This document shows positions 33,008 through 41,978 of a stretch of 64,000 nucleotides of DNA, in pieces. Every line of letters begins with the position of its first letter. Position 1 is the stretch's first letter. Location: the NCBI GenBank assembly GCA_934196725.1, contig CAKPWR010000002.1, positions 1-64,000 of the forward strand. The letters run 5' to 3'. The position numbers and the translations under genes were made by a program. This DNA comes from an uncultured Prevotella sp. (GTDB lineage Bacteria; Bacteroidota; Bacteroidia; Bacteroidales; Bacteroidaceae). Below the pieces are notes generated by a model. It did not search any database. It was given only the letters and a program-made list of their open reading frames with translations, and was not told where the DNA came from.

Positions 33008-33477
33008 ATTATTTTCACTCCGATGTCGCTTACGCCTGGCAGAATCTCGCGCTTCATGTCATGGCGGACTGTGATATGGATAGAGTCTCCTTGGTTCAAC
33101 TTGTAGACGTTGATAGGGAAGTTGTACTGATAGTAACTGATGCCTTGTCCTTTGCTTACACCGTTCTTATCTATCAGCTGACAGTTTACTGTATCTGTCT
33201 TGCATGCGCTGGGCACATGTTTGTTGTTGTGGTAGATGTTCTGCTCCACGATGAGGGTAAGTCCCATGAAAGGGTAATTGCCCGTGATGCGGAGCCCCAG
33301 GCTCTCGTTGAAATAGCCGCCTTCCTGAAGAGGTGGAATCTCGAACGAAAGCGTGTCGTTCTTCTCCCATCCTGCAATCGGTGTATGCGCATAACTGTCG
33401 AATACAGTCGAATGATTACAGGAAGGGAGCGACATGGTTGCTACCATTACTAATATCAAATATATCAGTCGTTTCAT
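32992..33477 (-). CDS. gldH: Gliding-motility lipoprotein GldH
   Basis: A 161-residue lipoprotein with a lipobox ending in SLPSC (Cys20). The GldH family is Bacteroidota-specific and was first linked to gliding motility. In non-gliding members it is usually kept, with an uncertain envelope role. Conserved features are FDSYAHTPIAGWEKNDTLSF near the N-terminus and NVYKLNQGDSIHITVRH near the C-terminus. Its ATG overlaps the stop of the RicT-like gene (ATGA), so the two are translationally coupled. It is the last gene of metF-holB-ricT-like-gldH. Confidence 0.9.
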   Translation of the reverse strand: MKRLIYLILVMVATMSLPSCNHSTVFDSYAHTPIAGWEKNDTLSFEIPPLQEGGYFNESLGLRITGNYPFMGLTLIVEQNIYHNNKHVPSACKTDTVNCQLIDKNGVSKGQGISYYQYNFPINVYKLNQGDSIHITVRHDMKREILPGVSDIGVKIIKNDQ

Positions 33478-34904
33478 TTCTTATCTTCTGGCTTTTTGTC
33501 ACCGCCATGCTGCTGGCGTGGCTGACGATTGCGATTGTCGCGACGGCGATTGTTGTTGCCGTTCTGATGACGGTTGCCCTGACGGTTTTCGCCCTGCTGA
33601 CCGTTCTGCTGCTGCCGGTTCTCTCCCTGCTGCTGTTTTTCGCCCTGCTGACCGTTCTGCTGCTGTCGGTTCTCGTTCTGTTGCTGTTTTTCAGCTTGCT
33701 GACCGTTCTGCTGTTGTCGGTTCTCGTTCTGCTGCTGTTTTTCAGCTTGCTGACCGTTCTGCTGCTTGTTTGCCTTATTGTCTGCGTCTTGGCGGTTACG
33801 ATTCTTATTATTCTTCTTTTTCTTTTTCTTCGACTTGTCAAAGCGGCTCAGGTCTGATTCGTTGAGCAAATCGATAGGCTTGGAAGATTCCTTGATTTTA
33901 CCATTCTCCAACAAGCTGAGAGGCTTTTCGCCTTTCCGGTTCATCTCGATGATTTCCTTGGCACGTGCTGCGGTAATGGTTTCGAGGTTTGAAGCCAGAT
34001 TCTTATCAGAAGAATAGGTGATGAGACCTGCCAGAATATCTACCTTGAACTGATGGAATTCGCCATCGGCAGTCTGCAGAACAGCATCCTTTGGAGGCAT
34101 TTTGCGACTTGCTTCTACATAGTTGTCTACCTCATAGTTGAGACAACACTTCAGCTTGGCGCACATACCTGCCAACTTCTGAGGGTTGAGCGAGATGTCC
34201 TGATAGCGTGCGGCATTGGTGCTGACGCTCACAAAATTCTTCATCCATGTAGCGCAGCAGAGTTCGCGACCGCAAGGACCGGTTCCACCGATGCGGCCTG
34301 CTTCCTGACGGGCACCAATCTGCTTCATCTCGATGCGCACGTGGAAGGTATCAGCAAGCACCTTGATGAGCTGACGGAAGTCAACTCGCTCATCGGCGAT
34401 ATAGTAGAAAATAGCCTTGTTGCCATCACCCTGATACTCTACGTCTCCGATTTTCATCTTCAATCCCAGGTCCAGGGCAATCTGTCTGCTCTGAATCATG
34501 GTAGCATGTTCGCGGCTCTTTGCTTCCTTGCATTTGTCGAGGTCTACCTGCTTGGCAATGCGATAGATGCGTTTGATATCGTCCTGCGACTTGAGATTTG
34601 CCTTCTTCAGCTGCAGTTTCACGAGTCTACCGGTGAGTGTAACCACACCGATGTCGTGACCAGGGTTGGCTTCCACAGCCACTATGTCGCCCTTTTTGAG
34701 GTCTAGGTTATTCACATTATGGTAATATCCCTTTCGGGTATTCTTGAATTGCACTTCCACGAGGTCGGTGCTCTCTGCGTTACCTGGCACGTCTGCGAGC
34801 CAGTCGTATGTGTTCAGCTGTCTGTCCTGTCGTCCCACCGCCTTGCAGCAGAGTCCTCGGTCGCAGCCGTTCCACAATCTGAATTTCATATTCTTGTAAT
34901 CCAC
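33474..34904 (-). CDS. PSP1/RicT-like protein with Gln/Asn-rich repeat tail
   Basis: A 476-residue protein. Residues 1-330 are the PSP1/RicT (YaaT) region with its cysteine pairs: GCDRGLCCKAVG, GPCGRELCCATW and GMCAKLKCCLNYE. In Bacillus, RicT works in a Y-complex with Fe-S clusters in RNA processing and development; the Bacteroidota role is less clear. Residues ~370-476 form a charged and polar tail: a KKKKK segment, three 17-residue repeats (AEKQQQNENRQQQNGQQ) and an Arg/Asn-rich end. The tail is absent from many homologues. Its position next to holB matches the holB-yaaT neighbourhood of Firmicutes. It is coupled to gldH by an ATGA overlap. Confidence 0.88.
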   Translation of the reverse strand: MDYKNMKFRLWNGCDRGLCCKAVGRQDRQLNTYDWLADVPGNAESTDLVEVQFKNTRKGYYHNVNNLDLKKGDIVAVEANPGHDIGVVTLTGRLVKLQLKKANLKSQDDIKRIYRIAKQVDLDKCKEAKSREHATMIQSRQIALDLGLKMKIGDVEYQGDGNKAIFYYIADERVDFRQLIKVLADTFHVRIEMKQIGARQEAGRIGGTGPCGRELCCATWMKNFVSVSTNAARYQDISLNPQKLAGMCAKLKCCLNYEVDNYVEASRKMPPKDAVLQTADGEFHQFKVDILAGLITYSSDKNLASNLETITAARAKEIIEMNRKGEKPLSLLENGKIKESSKPIDLLNESDLSRFDKSKKKKKKNNKNRNRQDADNKANKQQNGQQAEKQQQNENRQQQNGQQAEKQQQNENRQQQNGQQGEKQQQGENRQQQNGQQGENRQGNRHQNGNNNRRRDNRNRQPRQQHGGDKKPEDKK

Positions 34905-34995
34905 GATAAAATCTATTTTATAATATTATTAATGTATATTGATAGGCTTACGCCCTTTGTTTCTCTTGATTTTTTCGCTCTTCGTTATTCACTTT

Positions 34996-36108
34996 TCACT
35001 TCCTGATGAGCAGTACGATGATTTTGAGTGCCATATCGAAGAATACTATCTTTGGATTGGCATTCTGCCCGATGAACCGTTTGCTCTCCTCGAAGAGGTT
35101 GGAGATGTCAATGATGTTCGCCTCGTTGATGAAGCGTGCGAAGTTCTTGGCGAAGTTTTCCTCTTCCTGTGTCATGTAGTTCAGTTCCGGCTGTCGGAAA
35201 TTGTACATGAAACTTTCCCGGAGCATGTGCATGAAGTAATCGAGCATTCTCTTTTGTTTCTCTCTTCCGAAAGTAGAAACCACTTCGCTCCATTTCTTCA
35301 AGTCGTGAATGTTGCGCATGTAGGCGAGTCGCATCAGCATGATGAACATGTCGAGATGCTGTCTTTTCTCATTGCCGGCATTGAGTTCTTCCAATGCAGC
35401 ATTCCAGTTGCCGTTGGCGATGCGGGCTATCCGGTGTGCCATGTTGGGTTCCAGAGCCCTTCGTTCTATCAATGCCTGTTCGATGTCTTCTGTAGCTATC
35501 TTCTTGAAATCGATGCGCTGGGTACGGCTTCTGATGGTTTCCAGAAGAAGTTCCGGCTGTTCGCTAACGAGCAGGAAAAGGGTTTGGCGAGGTGGTTCCT
35601 CCAGCAGTTTCAAAATCTTGTTGGCACTCTGCTGGTTCATTCTTTCCGGCAGCCATATCAGGCTGATCTTGTAACCTCCCTGGCTCGACATCATGATGAG
35701 TTTCTTGGCCAGGTCATCGCTTTCTTCGGCGGTGATGATGGCTTGCTTGTTTAAGTCAGCATCGCTTTTGCCCATCTTCTGCATCCATTCACCAATCAGG
35801 ACGTATGCTCCATCCTTGAGCAGCATCTCGCGCCATTCCTTGATGAAATCATCGCTAACCGGAGTATGATCGCTACTCATATCGGAAGTTTTGATGGTTG
35901 GGTAGGTGAAGTGGAGGTCAGGATGCTCCCATTTGTTGAGCATCGGAGAATCTCCAAGCAGATAGCTGGCGAAAGCCAATGCCATCGCCAATTTACCGCA
36001 ACCTTCCGGTCCGCAAAACATCAAGGCATGGGGGATGCGATTCTCCTGAGCCATCTCCATCAGACGGTTCCATACTTCTTGCTGACCTATAACTTCCTTT
36101 ATTGACAT
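34996..36108 (-). CDS. holB: DNA polymerase III subunit delta prime
   Basis: A 370-residue clamp-loader subunit that helps place the beta clamp on DNA. The N-terminal AAA+ segment has a degenerate P-loop (FCGPEGCGKLAMALAFA), as expected for delta prime, which does not hydrolyse ATP. WLPERMNQQSANKILKLLEEPP is the conserved sensor region, and SEQPELLLETIRSRTQRIDF follows. It lies between metF and the RicT-like gene on the same strand. The 115 bp in front of it contain a TTTGAAC-type heptamer repeat (36109-36161). Confidence 0.93.
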   Translation of the reverse strand: MSIKEVIGQQEVWNRLMEMAQENRIPHALMFCGPEGCGKLAMALAFASYLLGDSPMLNKWEHPDLHFTYPTIKTSDMSSDHTPVSDDFIKEWREMLLKDGAYVLIGEWMQKMGKSDADLNKQAIITAEESDDLAKKLIMMSSQGGYKISLIWLPERMNQQSANKILKLLEEPPRQTLFLLVSEQPELLLETIRSRTQRIDFKKIATEDIEQALIERRALEPNMAHRIARIANGNWNAALEELNAGNEKRQHLDMFIMLMRLAYMRNIHDLKKWSEVVSTFGREKQKRMLDYFMHMLRESFMYNFRQPELNYMTQEEENFAKNFARFINEANIIDISNLFEESKRFIGQNANPKIVFFDMALKIIVLLIRK

Positions 36109-36161
36109 TGAACTCTTTTTACTTTGAACTTTGAATTTTGAACATTGAACTTTATGATTAG
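36109..36161. repeat. Spacer repeat with GAACTTT heptamers in front of holB
   Basis: Degenerate 7-bp units of GAACTTT lead into GAACTTTATGATTAG (36147-36161). That 15-mer is shared with the elements at 41233 and 60372. This copy lacks the TTCACTC arm. Confidence 0.8.
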
Positions 36162-36223
36162 TAGCCAGAAGCTTTTTGCTCCGGACACCTAACCTTTATC
36201 TTTCTGTAGCAGGAGCCTCTACC

Positions 36224-37180
36224 CTAAAACAGAGCTTTTGCAATCTGCTTTACGCTATCCACTGCCGAAACGGTGAAGAAATGGATATTGTTGTAACCGT
36301 GCTCGAAAAGGTCTTTCACCTGAGCGGTAGTCCATTCAATACCGAGAGCTTTGGCATCTTCATCCGTCTTGCACTTCAATACCTCCTGCGCCAAATCCTC
36401 AGGAATGTCGCAATGGAAGGTCTTTGGTACCACGGTGAGCTGGCTCAGTTTGGCAAATGGCTTCAAGGCAGGGATGATAGGAATGGTGATGCCCATCTCG
36501 CGAGCCTTGTCTACAAAATCATAGAATTTCTGGTTGTCGTAGAAGAGTTGGGTTACAGCGTATGCTGCGCCCAACTGCTGCTTCTCCAACAAGTGCTGCA
36601 TATCCATTTCCAGATTTGGAGCTTCTTCGTGCTTCTCAGGATAGCAAGCCACGCCACAGCAGAATTTCTCGCCAGGATGCTTGATAGGAGTTCCATCGCT
36701 GAAGAAACCTTCATTGAATTGGTTCACCTGCTTCAGAAGGTCGGTTGCATTCGCATGACCATTTTGGGTAGGGGTGAACATTCTGTCATCCTTAGCCTTG
36801 TCACCGCGAAGTACCAGGATATTACTGATGCCAAGAAACTGGAGGTCGAGCAATTCGTACTCAATGTCTTCCTTGGTGACGCCACTGCAAATGACGTGCG
36901 GAATGACAGGGATATCGTACTTGTTCTGGATGGCAGCTGCAATGGCAACAGTACCCGGACGGCGGCGTACACGCTGGCGAGACAACAAACCATTTTCCAA
37001 TTCCTTGTAAACGTATTCGCTGTGATGTGTTGTAATGTTGATAAACCTAGGAGCATAATCCTTCAAGCTGTCGATGGTGCGGAACAAAGCTGCTGTTCCG
37101 TTACCCTTGAGAGGAGGCAGAACTTCGAAAGAAAAGCCTCGCTTATTGCCCTCATTTTGTAGAAAATCTGCTATATTCAT
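36224..37180 (-). CDS. metF: 5,10-methylenetetrahydrofolate reductase
   Basis: A 318-residue flavoprotein that reduces methylene-THF to methyl-THF, the methyl donor for methionine synthesis. FSFEVLPPLKG near the N-terminus holds the catalytic Glu. ILVLRGDKAKDD and GVACYPEKHEEAPN are the FAD and folate contact regions, and AVTQLFYDNQKFYDFV and PIIPALKPFAKLSQL follow as in the family. A -7 box at 37223-37216 (minus) is 35 bp upstream. It heads the operon metF-holB-ricT-like-gldH. Confidence 0.95.
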   Translation of the reverse strand: MNIADFLQNEGNKRGFSFEVLPPLKGNGTAALFRTIDSLKDYAPRFINITTHHSEYVYKELENGLLSRQRVRRRPGTVAIAAAIQNKYDIPVIPHVICSGVTKEDIEYELLDLQFLGISNILVLRGDKAKDDRMFTPTQNGHANATDLLKQVNQFNEGFFSDGTPIKHPGEKFCCGVACYPEKHEEAPNLEMDMQHLLEKQQLGAAYAVTQLFYDNQKFYDFVDKAREMGITIPIIPALKPFAKLSQLTVVPKTFHCDIPEDLAQEVLKCKTDEDAKALGIEWTTAQVKDLFEHGYNNIHFFTVSAVDSVKQIAKALF

Positions 37181-37215
37181 ATGGCGTAATCTCTGTTGAA
37201 ATTATAATTTGGTTG

Positions 37216-37223
37216 CAAATTTA
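37216..37223 (-). promoter_or_regulatory. -7 promoter box of the metF operon
   Basis: Reads TAAATTTG on the minus strand, matching TAnnTTTG, about 28 nt of leader to metF. Confidence 0.6.
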
Positions 37224-37344
37224 CAAAAAAAATGGGGGAAAAGTGCACTTTATACGTAATATTTTAAAAGAAAAAGCGTTTATATGTAGATAATATCTAG
37301 TTATACTACATAAAACAAACAAATTATTCAAACCTATAAAAATA

Positions 37345-38805
37345 ATGGAACAAAATCAAAAGGGCTCTAAAGCCTATCTTATCTCAATTGTGATGGTCGC
37401 TGTGCTAGGCGGCTTGCTTTTCGGTTACGATACCGCAGTGATATCTGGTGCCGAGAAAGGTTTGCAGGCATTCTTCAAGGGTGCAGGTGATTTCGAGTAC
37501 ACCGATGTGATGCATGGATTTACGTCTTCCAGCGCATTGATTGGCTGTATTATCGGTAGTTCGCTCTCAGGTCTCTTTGCCAGCAAGTTTGGTCGTAAGC
37601 GCTCGCTTATCTTTGCGGGTATCTGCTTCTTCCTCTCTGCCTGGGGATCTATGGAGCCAGAGACTTATATCCTGCCTCAGGGGCAGGCTGACTGGACACT
37701 CTTGGTGGTGTTCAATTTCTATCGTGTACTCGGTGGTATCGGTGTGGGTATGGCTTCTGCCATCTGTCCGATGTATATCGGCGAGGTGGCTCCAAGTAAT
37801 ATCCGCGGTATGTTGGTGAGCTGGAACCAGTTTGCCATCATCTTCGGTCAGCTGGTGGTTTACTTCGTCAACTTTATCATCATGGGTTCTCATGCCAATC
37901 CTATCTATGATGCTGCGGGTGCCATCGCCAACATGGTGGATGCTCAGTGGACCATCGAGACTGGATGGAGATATATGTTTGGAAGCGAGATGGTGCCGGC
38001 AGGTCTCTTTACCTTCCTTATCTGCTTCGTACCTGAGACACCTCGTTATCTCGTGATGATCGGGCAGGATGAGAAGGCTTATGGCGTTCTTTCCAAGATT
38101 AATGGCTCGGAGATGGCTCGTGAAATCATTCATGACATCAAGAATACGGTTACCGTGAAGACAGAGAAACTGTTCTCTTATGGATTCATGTGTATCTTCG
38201 TGGGTGTGATGCTTTCTGTTTTCCAGCAGGCTGTGGGTATCAATGCCGTGCTCTATTATGCTCCTCGTATCTTCCAGGACATGGGTATGGGCAATCCTAT
38301 GGTTCAGACCGTAATTATGGGTGTTGTGAACATCTCATTTACCCTTGTTGCTGTCTTCACCGTAGAAAAACTGGGTCGCAAGCCTTTGCTTATCTGTGGT
38401 TCTATCGGTATGGGGGTGGGTGCCCTGGGCGTAGCTTTGACGTTCGGTAATGCTGCTTTGAGCACCGTTACGATGTTGAGTATCATGGTTTATAGTGCCA
38501 GCTTCATGTTCTCTTGGGGACCTATTGCGTGGGTACTCATCGCAGAACTTTTCCCAAACACCATCCGTGGCGCAGCCGTAGCCGTAGCCGTTGCATTCCA
38601 GTGGATATTCAACTTCATCGTCAGCTCTACCTTCGTGCCGATGTTTAATATGCACCTGACTCCTGGTGATGACTTTGGTCATTGGTTCACATACGGTTTG
38701 TATGGAGCAATCTGTTTCATAGCAGCTGTCTTCGTATGGAAGTTGGTTCCTGAGACAAAGGGTAAGACCTTGGAGGATATGACCAAGCTCTGGAAGAAAG
38801 ATTAA
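37345..38805 (+). CDS. Sugar:proton symporter, XylE-like MFS
   Basis: A 486-residue twelve-helix transporter of the sugar porter family. Signatures: GGLLFGYDTAVISGAE in helix 1, FGRKRS after helix 2, ETPRYLVM before the central loop, QQAVGINAVLYYAPRIF in helix 7, and PETKGKTLEDM at the end. Bacteroidota members often import xylose, glucose or arabinose; the sequence alone does not decide which. It is monocistronic with a strong hairpin terminator. No -7 box of the usual form is visible in the AT-rich upstream region. Confidence 0.92.
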   Translation: MEQNQKGSKAYLISIVMVAVLGGLLFGYDTAVISGAEKGLQAFFKGAGDFEYTDVMHGFTSSSALIGCIIGSSLSGLFASKFGRKRSLIFAGICFFLSAWGSMEPETYILPQGQADWTLLVVFNFYRVLGGIGVGMASAICPMYIGEVAPSNIRGMLVSWNQFAIIFGQLVVYFVNFIIMGSHANPIYDAAGAIANMVDAQWTIETGWRYMFGSEMVPAGLFTFLICFVPETPRYLVMIGQDEKAYGVLSKINGSEMAREIIHDIKNTVTVKTEKLFSYGFMCIFVGVMLSVFQQAVGINAVLYYAPRIFQDMGMGNPMVQTVIMGVVNISFTLVAVFTVEKLGRKPLLICGSIGMGVGALGVALTFGNAALSTVTMLSIMVYSASFMFSWGPIAWVLIAELFPNTIRGAAVAVAVAFQWIFNFIVSSTFVPMFNMHLTPGDDFGHWFTYGLYGAICFIAAVFVWKLVPETKGKTLEDMTKLWKKD

Positions 38806-38830
38806 TTGATAGTAATATTGATAAAAAAGT

Positions 38831-38866
38831 AGGCGCGATAGTCAATCCCGACTATCGCGCCTTTTA
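38831..38866. terminator. Strong terminator after the sugar symporter
   Basis: AGGCGCGATAGT (38831-38842) pairs perfectly with ACTATCGCGCCT (38851-38862). It has an A-run before and a T-run after. Confidence 0.9.
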
Positions 38867-38967
38867 TTTAGTTTTCATACTGAGTGATTTCAGAACATAT
38901 ATTTGTAAGTTGTTTTTATAAGAGAGTATTAACTATATTCTTTTTTACTTTGATTCTAACTTTAAGC

Positions 38968-39630
38968 TTACTTTGATTTCTTGTATGCATTGCGGCATGC
39001 AAAAGCAACAGAACTGTAAGCTGGGTTTACTGAATTCTGGAGATAAGATGTCTGAGCACCGTCAACCCAAATCTGGTAAAGAGCAAACTGGAAACCTAAC
39101 TGTCTTGGTTCGTTCAGAGTGCAGTAGCCATAATAGTTCTGGCTAGGAATGAATACCAACTGTACCTTGTGGCTCTTGTTTTCCTTACCATAAGCCAGGT
39201 TCAACTCGATTACACTAGGCCATGCAAAGAAGTAAGCAATGGTTTGTGTACTTGTTGGTGCTACATTATACTTGCAAGTGATAGTTCTAGGAGCTTCCTT
39301 TGCGATAGCTGCAGACAAATCTGCGTAGTTAATATGTTCTGCGAGCTGAGCGATAGGGAAGTTTGTTATAGTGATAGTACTGTCACCGCGCATGCTTACT
39401 CTGCAAGATACTGCAACAGAGTCAATCTGCTGATTTACATTGGCTGCATTCTTCTTCTCGAAGAGAAGTGTCATGTCATTGTATGAACCTGCAGCCATAG
39501 CTGCCTGATAAGACTTCTGCTGCTCAGGTGTCAATGCATTATAGCTGTTGTCGCTATCAGTGTTACAAGAAGTGAAAGAGAAGGCTGCTACGAAGGCTGC
39601 CAAAACAGTGAGTAATGTAAATTTCTTCAT
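38968..39630 (-). CDS. Lipoprotein of unknown function (DUF4840-like)
   Basis: A 220-residue protein with a clear lipoprotein signal: MKKFTLLTVLAAFVAAFSFTSC, Cys22. After it come LTPEQQKSYQAAMAAGSYND and a beta-rich region. The pattern (LTPEqk.......G.Y....) recalls the DUF4840 lipoproteins of Bacteroides and Prevotella, but I cannot confirm that. It is monocistronic, facing the sugar symporter across a terminator. It probably sits on the outer membrane. No catalytic motif is visible. Confidence 0.75.
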   Translation of the reverse strand: MKKFTLLTVLAAFVAAFSFTSCNTDSDNSYNALTPEQQKSYQAAMAAGSYNDMTLLFEKKNAANVNQQIDSVAVSCRVSMRGDSTITITNFPIAQLAEHINYADLSAAIAKEAPRTITCKYNVAPTSTQTIAYFFAWPSVIELNLAYGKENKSHKVQLVFIPSQNYYGYCTLNEPRQLGFQFALYQIWVDGAQTSYLQNSVNPAYSSVAFACRNAYKKSK

Positions 39631-39840
39631 TTTGTTTCTTATTATTTTATATTGCTATAATATTGTTTATTATCTGCATTTCCGTTTAATAAAACGTTTT
39701 TTTACATGAATCTTGCATCTGTTTTTGTTAATAACTATTAAAACCTGCTCTTTTTTATTTCTTTTTGTTCCTTCTGCTATGCAATGGGAGTCTTGATGGT
39801 TATACCTTCTTAGGCTTGTCATCTCAGTTATATGCATACG

Positions 39841-39874
39841 AAAAAAGGACTTACCATAACGGAAAGTCCTTTTT
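39841..39874 (-). terminator. Terminator after tRNA-Lys
   Basis: AAAAAGGACTT and AAGTCCTTTTT pair across a short loop, 11 bp beyond the tRNA 3' end on the minus strand. Confidence 0.8.
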
Positions 39875-39884
39875 CTGAGATCTG

Positions 39885-39957
39885 TGACTCGCATGGGGCT
39901 CGAACCCATGACCCCAACATTAAAAGTGTTGTGCTCTACCTGCTGAGCTAGCGAGTC
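39885..39957 (-). tRNA. tRNA-Lys (anticodon UUU)
   Basis: A 73-nt cloverleaf on the minus strand. The acceptor is GACTCGC/GCGAGTC with discriminator A, the D arm contains AGCTCAGCAGGTAGAGC, and the anticodon arm is CAACA-CTTTTAA-TGTTG with anticodon TTT. The T arm includes GGGTTCGAGCCCC-type pairing. CCA is not encoded. The frame annotated across it on the same strand is spurious. Confidence 0.97.
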
Positions 39958-40023
39958 AATCTCCAACCTTTGGTTTCAAAAGCGAGTGCAAAGGTACGAT
40001 ATATTTTTCAAATAACCAAATAT

Positions 40024-41232
40024 TTAGTCGTTTTTTTGCTTTTTTTCTTCATTTTCGCTCTCTGCAATAGCTTTTTCTGCCATTTTTCCACTCTTTTTAA
40101 GTGATTGAGCTATCTCTTCTGCACTTTGCCTAATCTCATCTGGCTGAGTGTTTGGAGTATTGTATTGCGGCTTTTCTCTCGTTACATATCTCTGCCAATA
40201 AGCTATGAGCAGGGTAGTGAGAGGCAGGGCTATAATTAGGCCGATGAAGCCAAGCAGGGCACCCCAGATGGAAAGACTTAAGAGCAGGATGGCTGGATTC
40301 AAGCCCATCGCCTTGCCCATAATCTTTGGAGTAACCACCATATCCGTAATTACCTGAACCACGCAGAATACCAGGAAGGCAAGTCCGAAGACCATCCAGA
40401 AGTTCTGACCAGTATCTGCAGCCTTGAGCATGGCAAGGAAGGCGGTAGGGATAAGGGCGAATGTATGGAGATAAGGTACCAGATCCATGATACCTATCAG
40501 AATGCCCAGACCGATAGCCATCGGGAAACCGATGATGGTAAAGCCTATGCAGAACATGATACCCATGCAGAGGGCTACCATTCCCTGACCGCGGACATAG
40601 TTGTTAAGCTCACGTTCTACATCTTTCATCAGCTCTTGCCAGAATGGACGGTTCTTCTTTGGGAAGATGCGAACCCAGTTGGCTGTTAATGTTTCATAGT
40701 CGAGCAGAATGAAGAACATATATAATAAGGTAATCATGGATGCTACGATGCTGATGATGATGTTTGCCGTTTGTCCTACAACGGAGAACAGCTTAGGCAT
40801 CGTTGTCTTGAGGGCATCGCTGAAGTCCTTGCTCTTCAGGAAATGTTCTATCTGTGCCTGGTTCTCTTGCAGCCACTCCTTGATCATTGCTGTCAGGTTG
40901 TTGGTGTGGGTGGTTTGATGCAGCCAGCGGGTCATGACTTCCCCTAGCTTGTCAAACTGGTCGATCATTGGTGGTATGATGAGCCACAACACGCCACCCA
41001 CGACAGCGATGGCTGCCCCCATTGCCAGGATGATGGACAGGGCACGAACCTTGATGTGGAGTTTGTTTTCGATAAACTTCACGACCGGGTAGAGCAGGTA
41101 GGCAAAAAACCATGCAATGACGAATGGTAAAAGTACCTCGCTTAAGTAATTGGTGATATATAACACCGCAAAGACGATGAGGGCTACGCCAGCCCATCGT
41201 ATAAACTTATCGAATGTAATCTCCTTAGGCAT
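40024..41232 (-). CDS. AI-2E family transporter (PerM/YdiK type membrane protein)
   Basis: A 402-residue membrane protein of the PF01594 family with about seven or eight helices. Members are proposed exporters of varied small molecules or ions; the AI-2 link holds for few of them. The conserved region GIPMAIGLGILIGIMDLVPYLH-like (here IIGFPMAIGLGILIGIMD) and the PKIMGKAMGLNPAILLLSLS segment are present. The C-terminus ends in a charged tail rich in Glu and Lys. Start 41232 (MPKEITFDKF) is chosen. The longer frame would translate the GAACTTT heptamer repeats into KVQSSKFKVQ, which is not part of the protein. It follows tdk. Confidence 0.88.
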   Translation of the reverse strand: MPKEITFDKFIRWAGVALIVFAVLYITNYLSEVLLPFVIAWFFAYLLYPVVKFIENKLHIKVRALSIILAMGAAIAVVGGVLWLIIPPMIDQFDKLGEVMTRWLHQTTHTNNLTAMIKEWLQENQAQIEHFLKSKDFSDALKTTMPKLFSVVGQTANIIISIVASMITLLYMFFILLDYETLTANWVRIFPKKNRPFWQELMKDVERELNNYVRGQGMVALCMGIMFCIGFTIIGFPMAIGLGILIGIMDLVPYLHTFALIPTAFLAMLKAADTGQNFWMVFGLAFLVFCVVQVITDMVVTPKIMGKAMGLNPAILLLSLSIWGALLGFIGLIIALPLTTLLIAYWQRYVTREKPQYNTPNTQPDEIRQSAEEIAQSLKKSGKMAEKAIAESENEEKKQKND

Positions 41233-41307
41233 ATTATTTTGAACTTTAAACTTTGAGCTTTGAACTTTATGATTAGCAAAGGCTATTGAACTCTTCACTC
41301 TTCACTC
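41233..41307. repeat. Intra-operon repeat element between tdk and the AI-2E gene
   Basis: It consists of four GAACTTT-type heptamers (41241-41268), a unique middle ATGATTAGCAAAGG (41269-41282), a short link, and two TTCACTC heptamers (41294-41307). The last heptamer contains the tdk stop codon. The stretch 41255-41282 is identical to 60400-60427. The element abuts the start codon of the AI-2E gene. Confidence 0.88.
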
Positions 41308-41904
41308 CTCCTTGTGGAGGGCTTTCTGATAGCAGTCGCGGCAGAGTGGCTCGTATTCATCCTTTTCGCCTAATAGCACCCGCTTCTCGTTATGAACCAG
41401 TCGGTGGCTCACGTAAGCTAGGGCTCCGCATTTTACGCAGATGGCATGAACCTTGGTCACTTCGTCTGCGATGGCGCAGAGGGCAGGAATCGGTCCGAAA
41501 GGAACACCCTTGAAGTCCATGTCGAGACCGGCAACGATCACACGGACGCCACGGTTGGCAAGCTGATTGCATACATCTACCAAGCCATTGTCTAGGAACT
41601 GGGCTTCATCAATACCGACAACGTCGATATCAGAGGCCAAAAGGAGTATGGATCCAGAGGACTCGATAGGAGTAGATCGGATAGAGTTCTGATCATGGCT
41701 CACTACGTCTTCCTCGGAGTAACGAGTGTCAAGCGCAGGCTTGAAGATTTCCACCTTCTGCTTGGCGAACTTCGCACGCTTCATTCTTCGTATCAATTCC
41801 TCTGTTTTTCCAGAGAACATTGATCCGCACACCACTTCAATTCTTCCGGGGCGGTGTGCCTCCCCAATTAGATTTTCTGTCATTTCGGGTACAAAATTAC
41901 TCAT
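41302..41904 (-). CDS. tdk: Thymidine kinase (type II, zinc-binding)
   Basis: A 200-residue salvage enzyme phosphorylating thymidine or deoxyuridine. The P-loop is [14 protein letters not shown], the conserved DEAQF motif follows (VGIDEAQF), and a zinc-binding lasso is formed by CVKCG and CRDC. The stop codon lies inside a TTCACTC/GAGTGAA heptamer repeat, so the last residues (HKEE) border repeat DNA. It is transcribed divergently from rsmI and upstream of the AI-2E gene. Confidence 0.96.
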   Translation of the reverse strand: MSNFVPEMTENLIGEAHRPGRIEVVCGSMFSGKTEELIRRMKRAKFAKQKVEIFKPALDTRYSEEDVVSHDQNSIRSTPIESSGSILLLASDIDVVGIDEAQFLDNGLVDVCNQLANRGVRVIVAGLDMDFKGVPFGPIPALCAIADEVTKVHAICVKCGALAYVSHRLVHNEKRVLLGEKDEYEPLCRDCYQKALHKEE

Positions 41905-41962
41905 AAGGTTTTAAAAAATGCAAAGAAAACGCATTTTTTTTTGCTTAGAAAGATTAATTAAC

Positions 41963-41970
41963 TACATTTG
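41963..41970 (+). promoter_or_regulatory. -7 promoter box immediately upstream of rsmI
   Basis: TACATTTG ends only 8 bp before the rsmI ATG at 41979. With the usual 6-8 nt to the start site, the mRNA leader would be zero to a few nucleotides. Confidence 0.6.
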
Positions 41971-41978
41971 TACCCTGT

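Noticed and set aside
39670-39966. 98-residue open frame across tRNA-Lys
   Set aside because: It includes the entire tRNA gene and its terminator on the same strand.
41233-41298. Longer N-terminus for the AI-2E family protein
   Set aside because: The extra residues are a translation of heptamer repeats (KVQSSKFKVQ). The family N-terminus begins at 41232.
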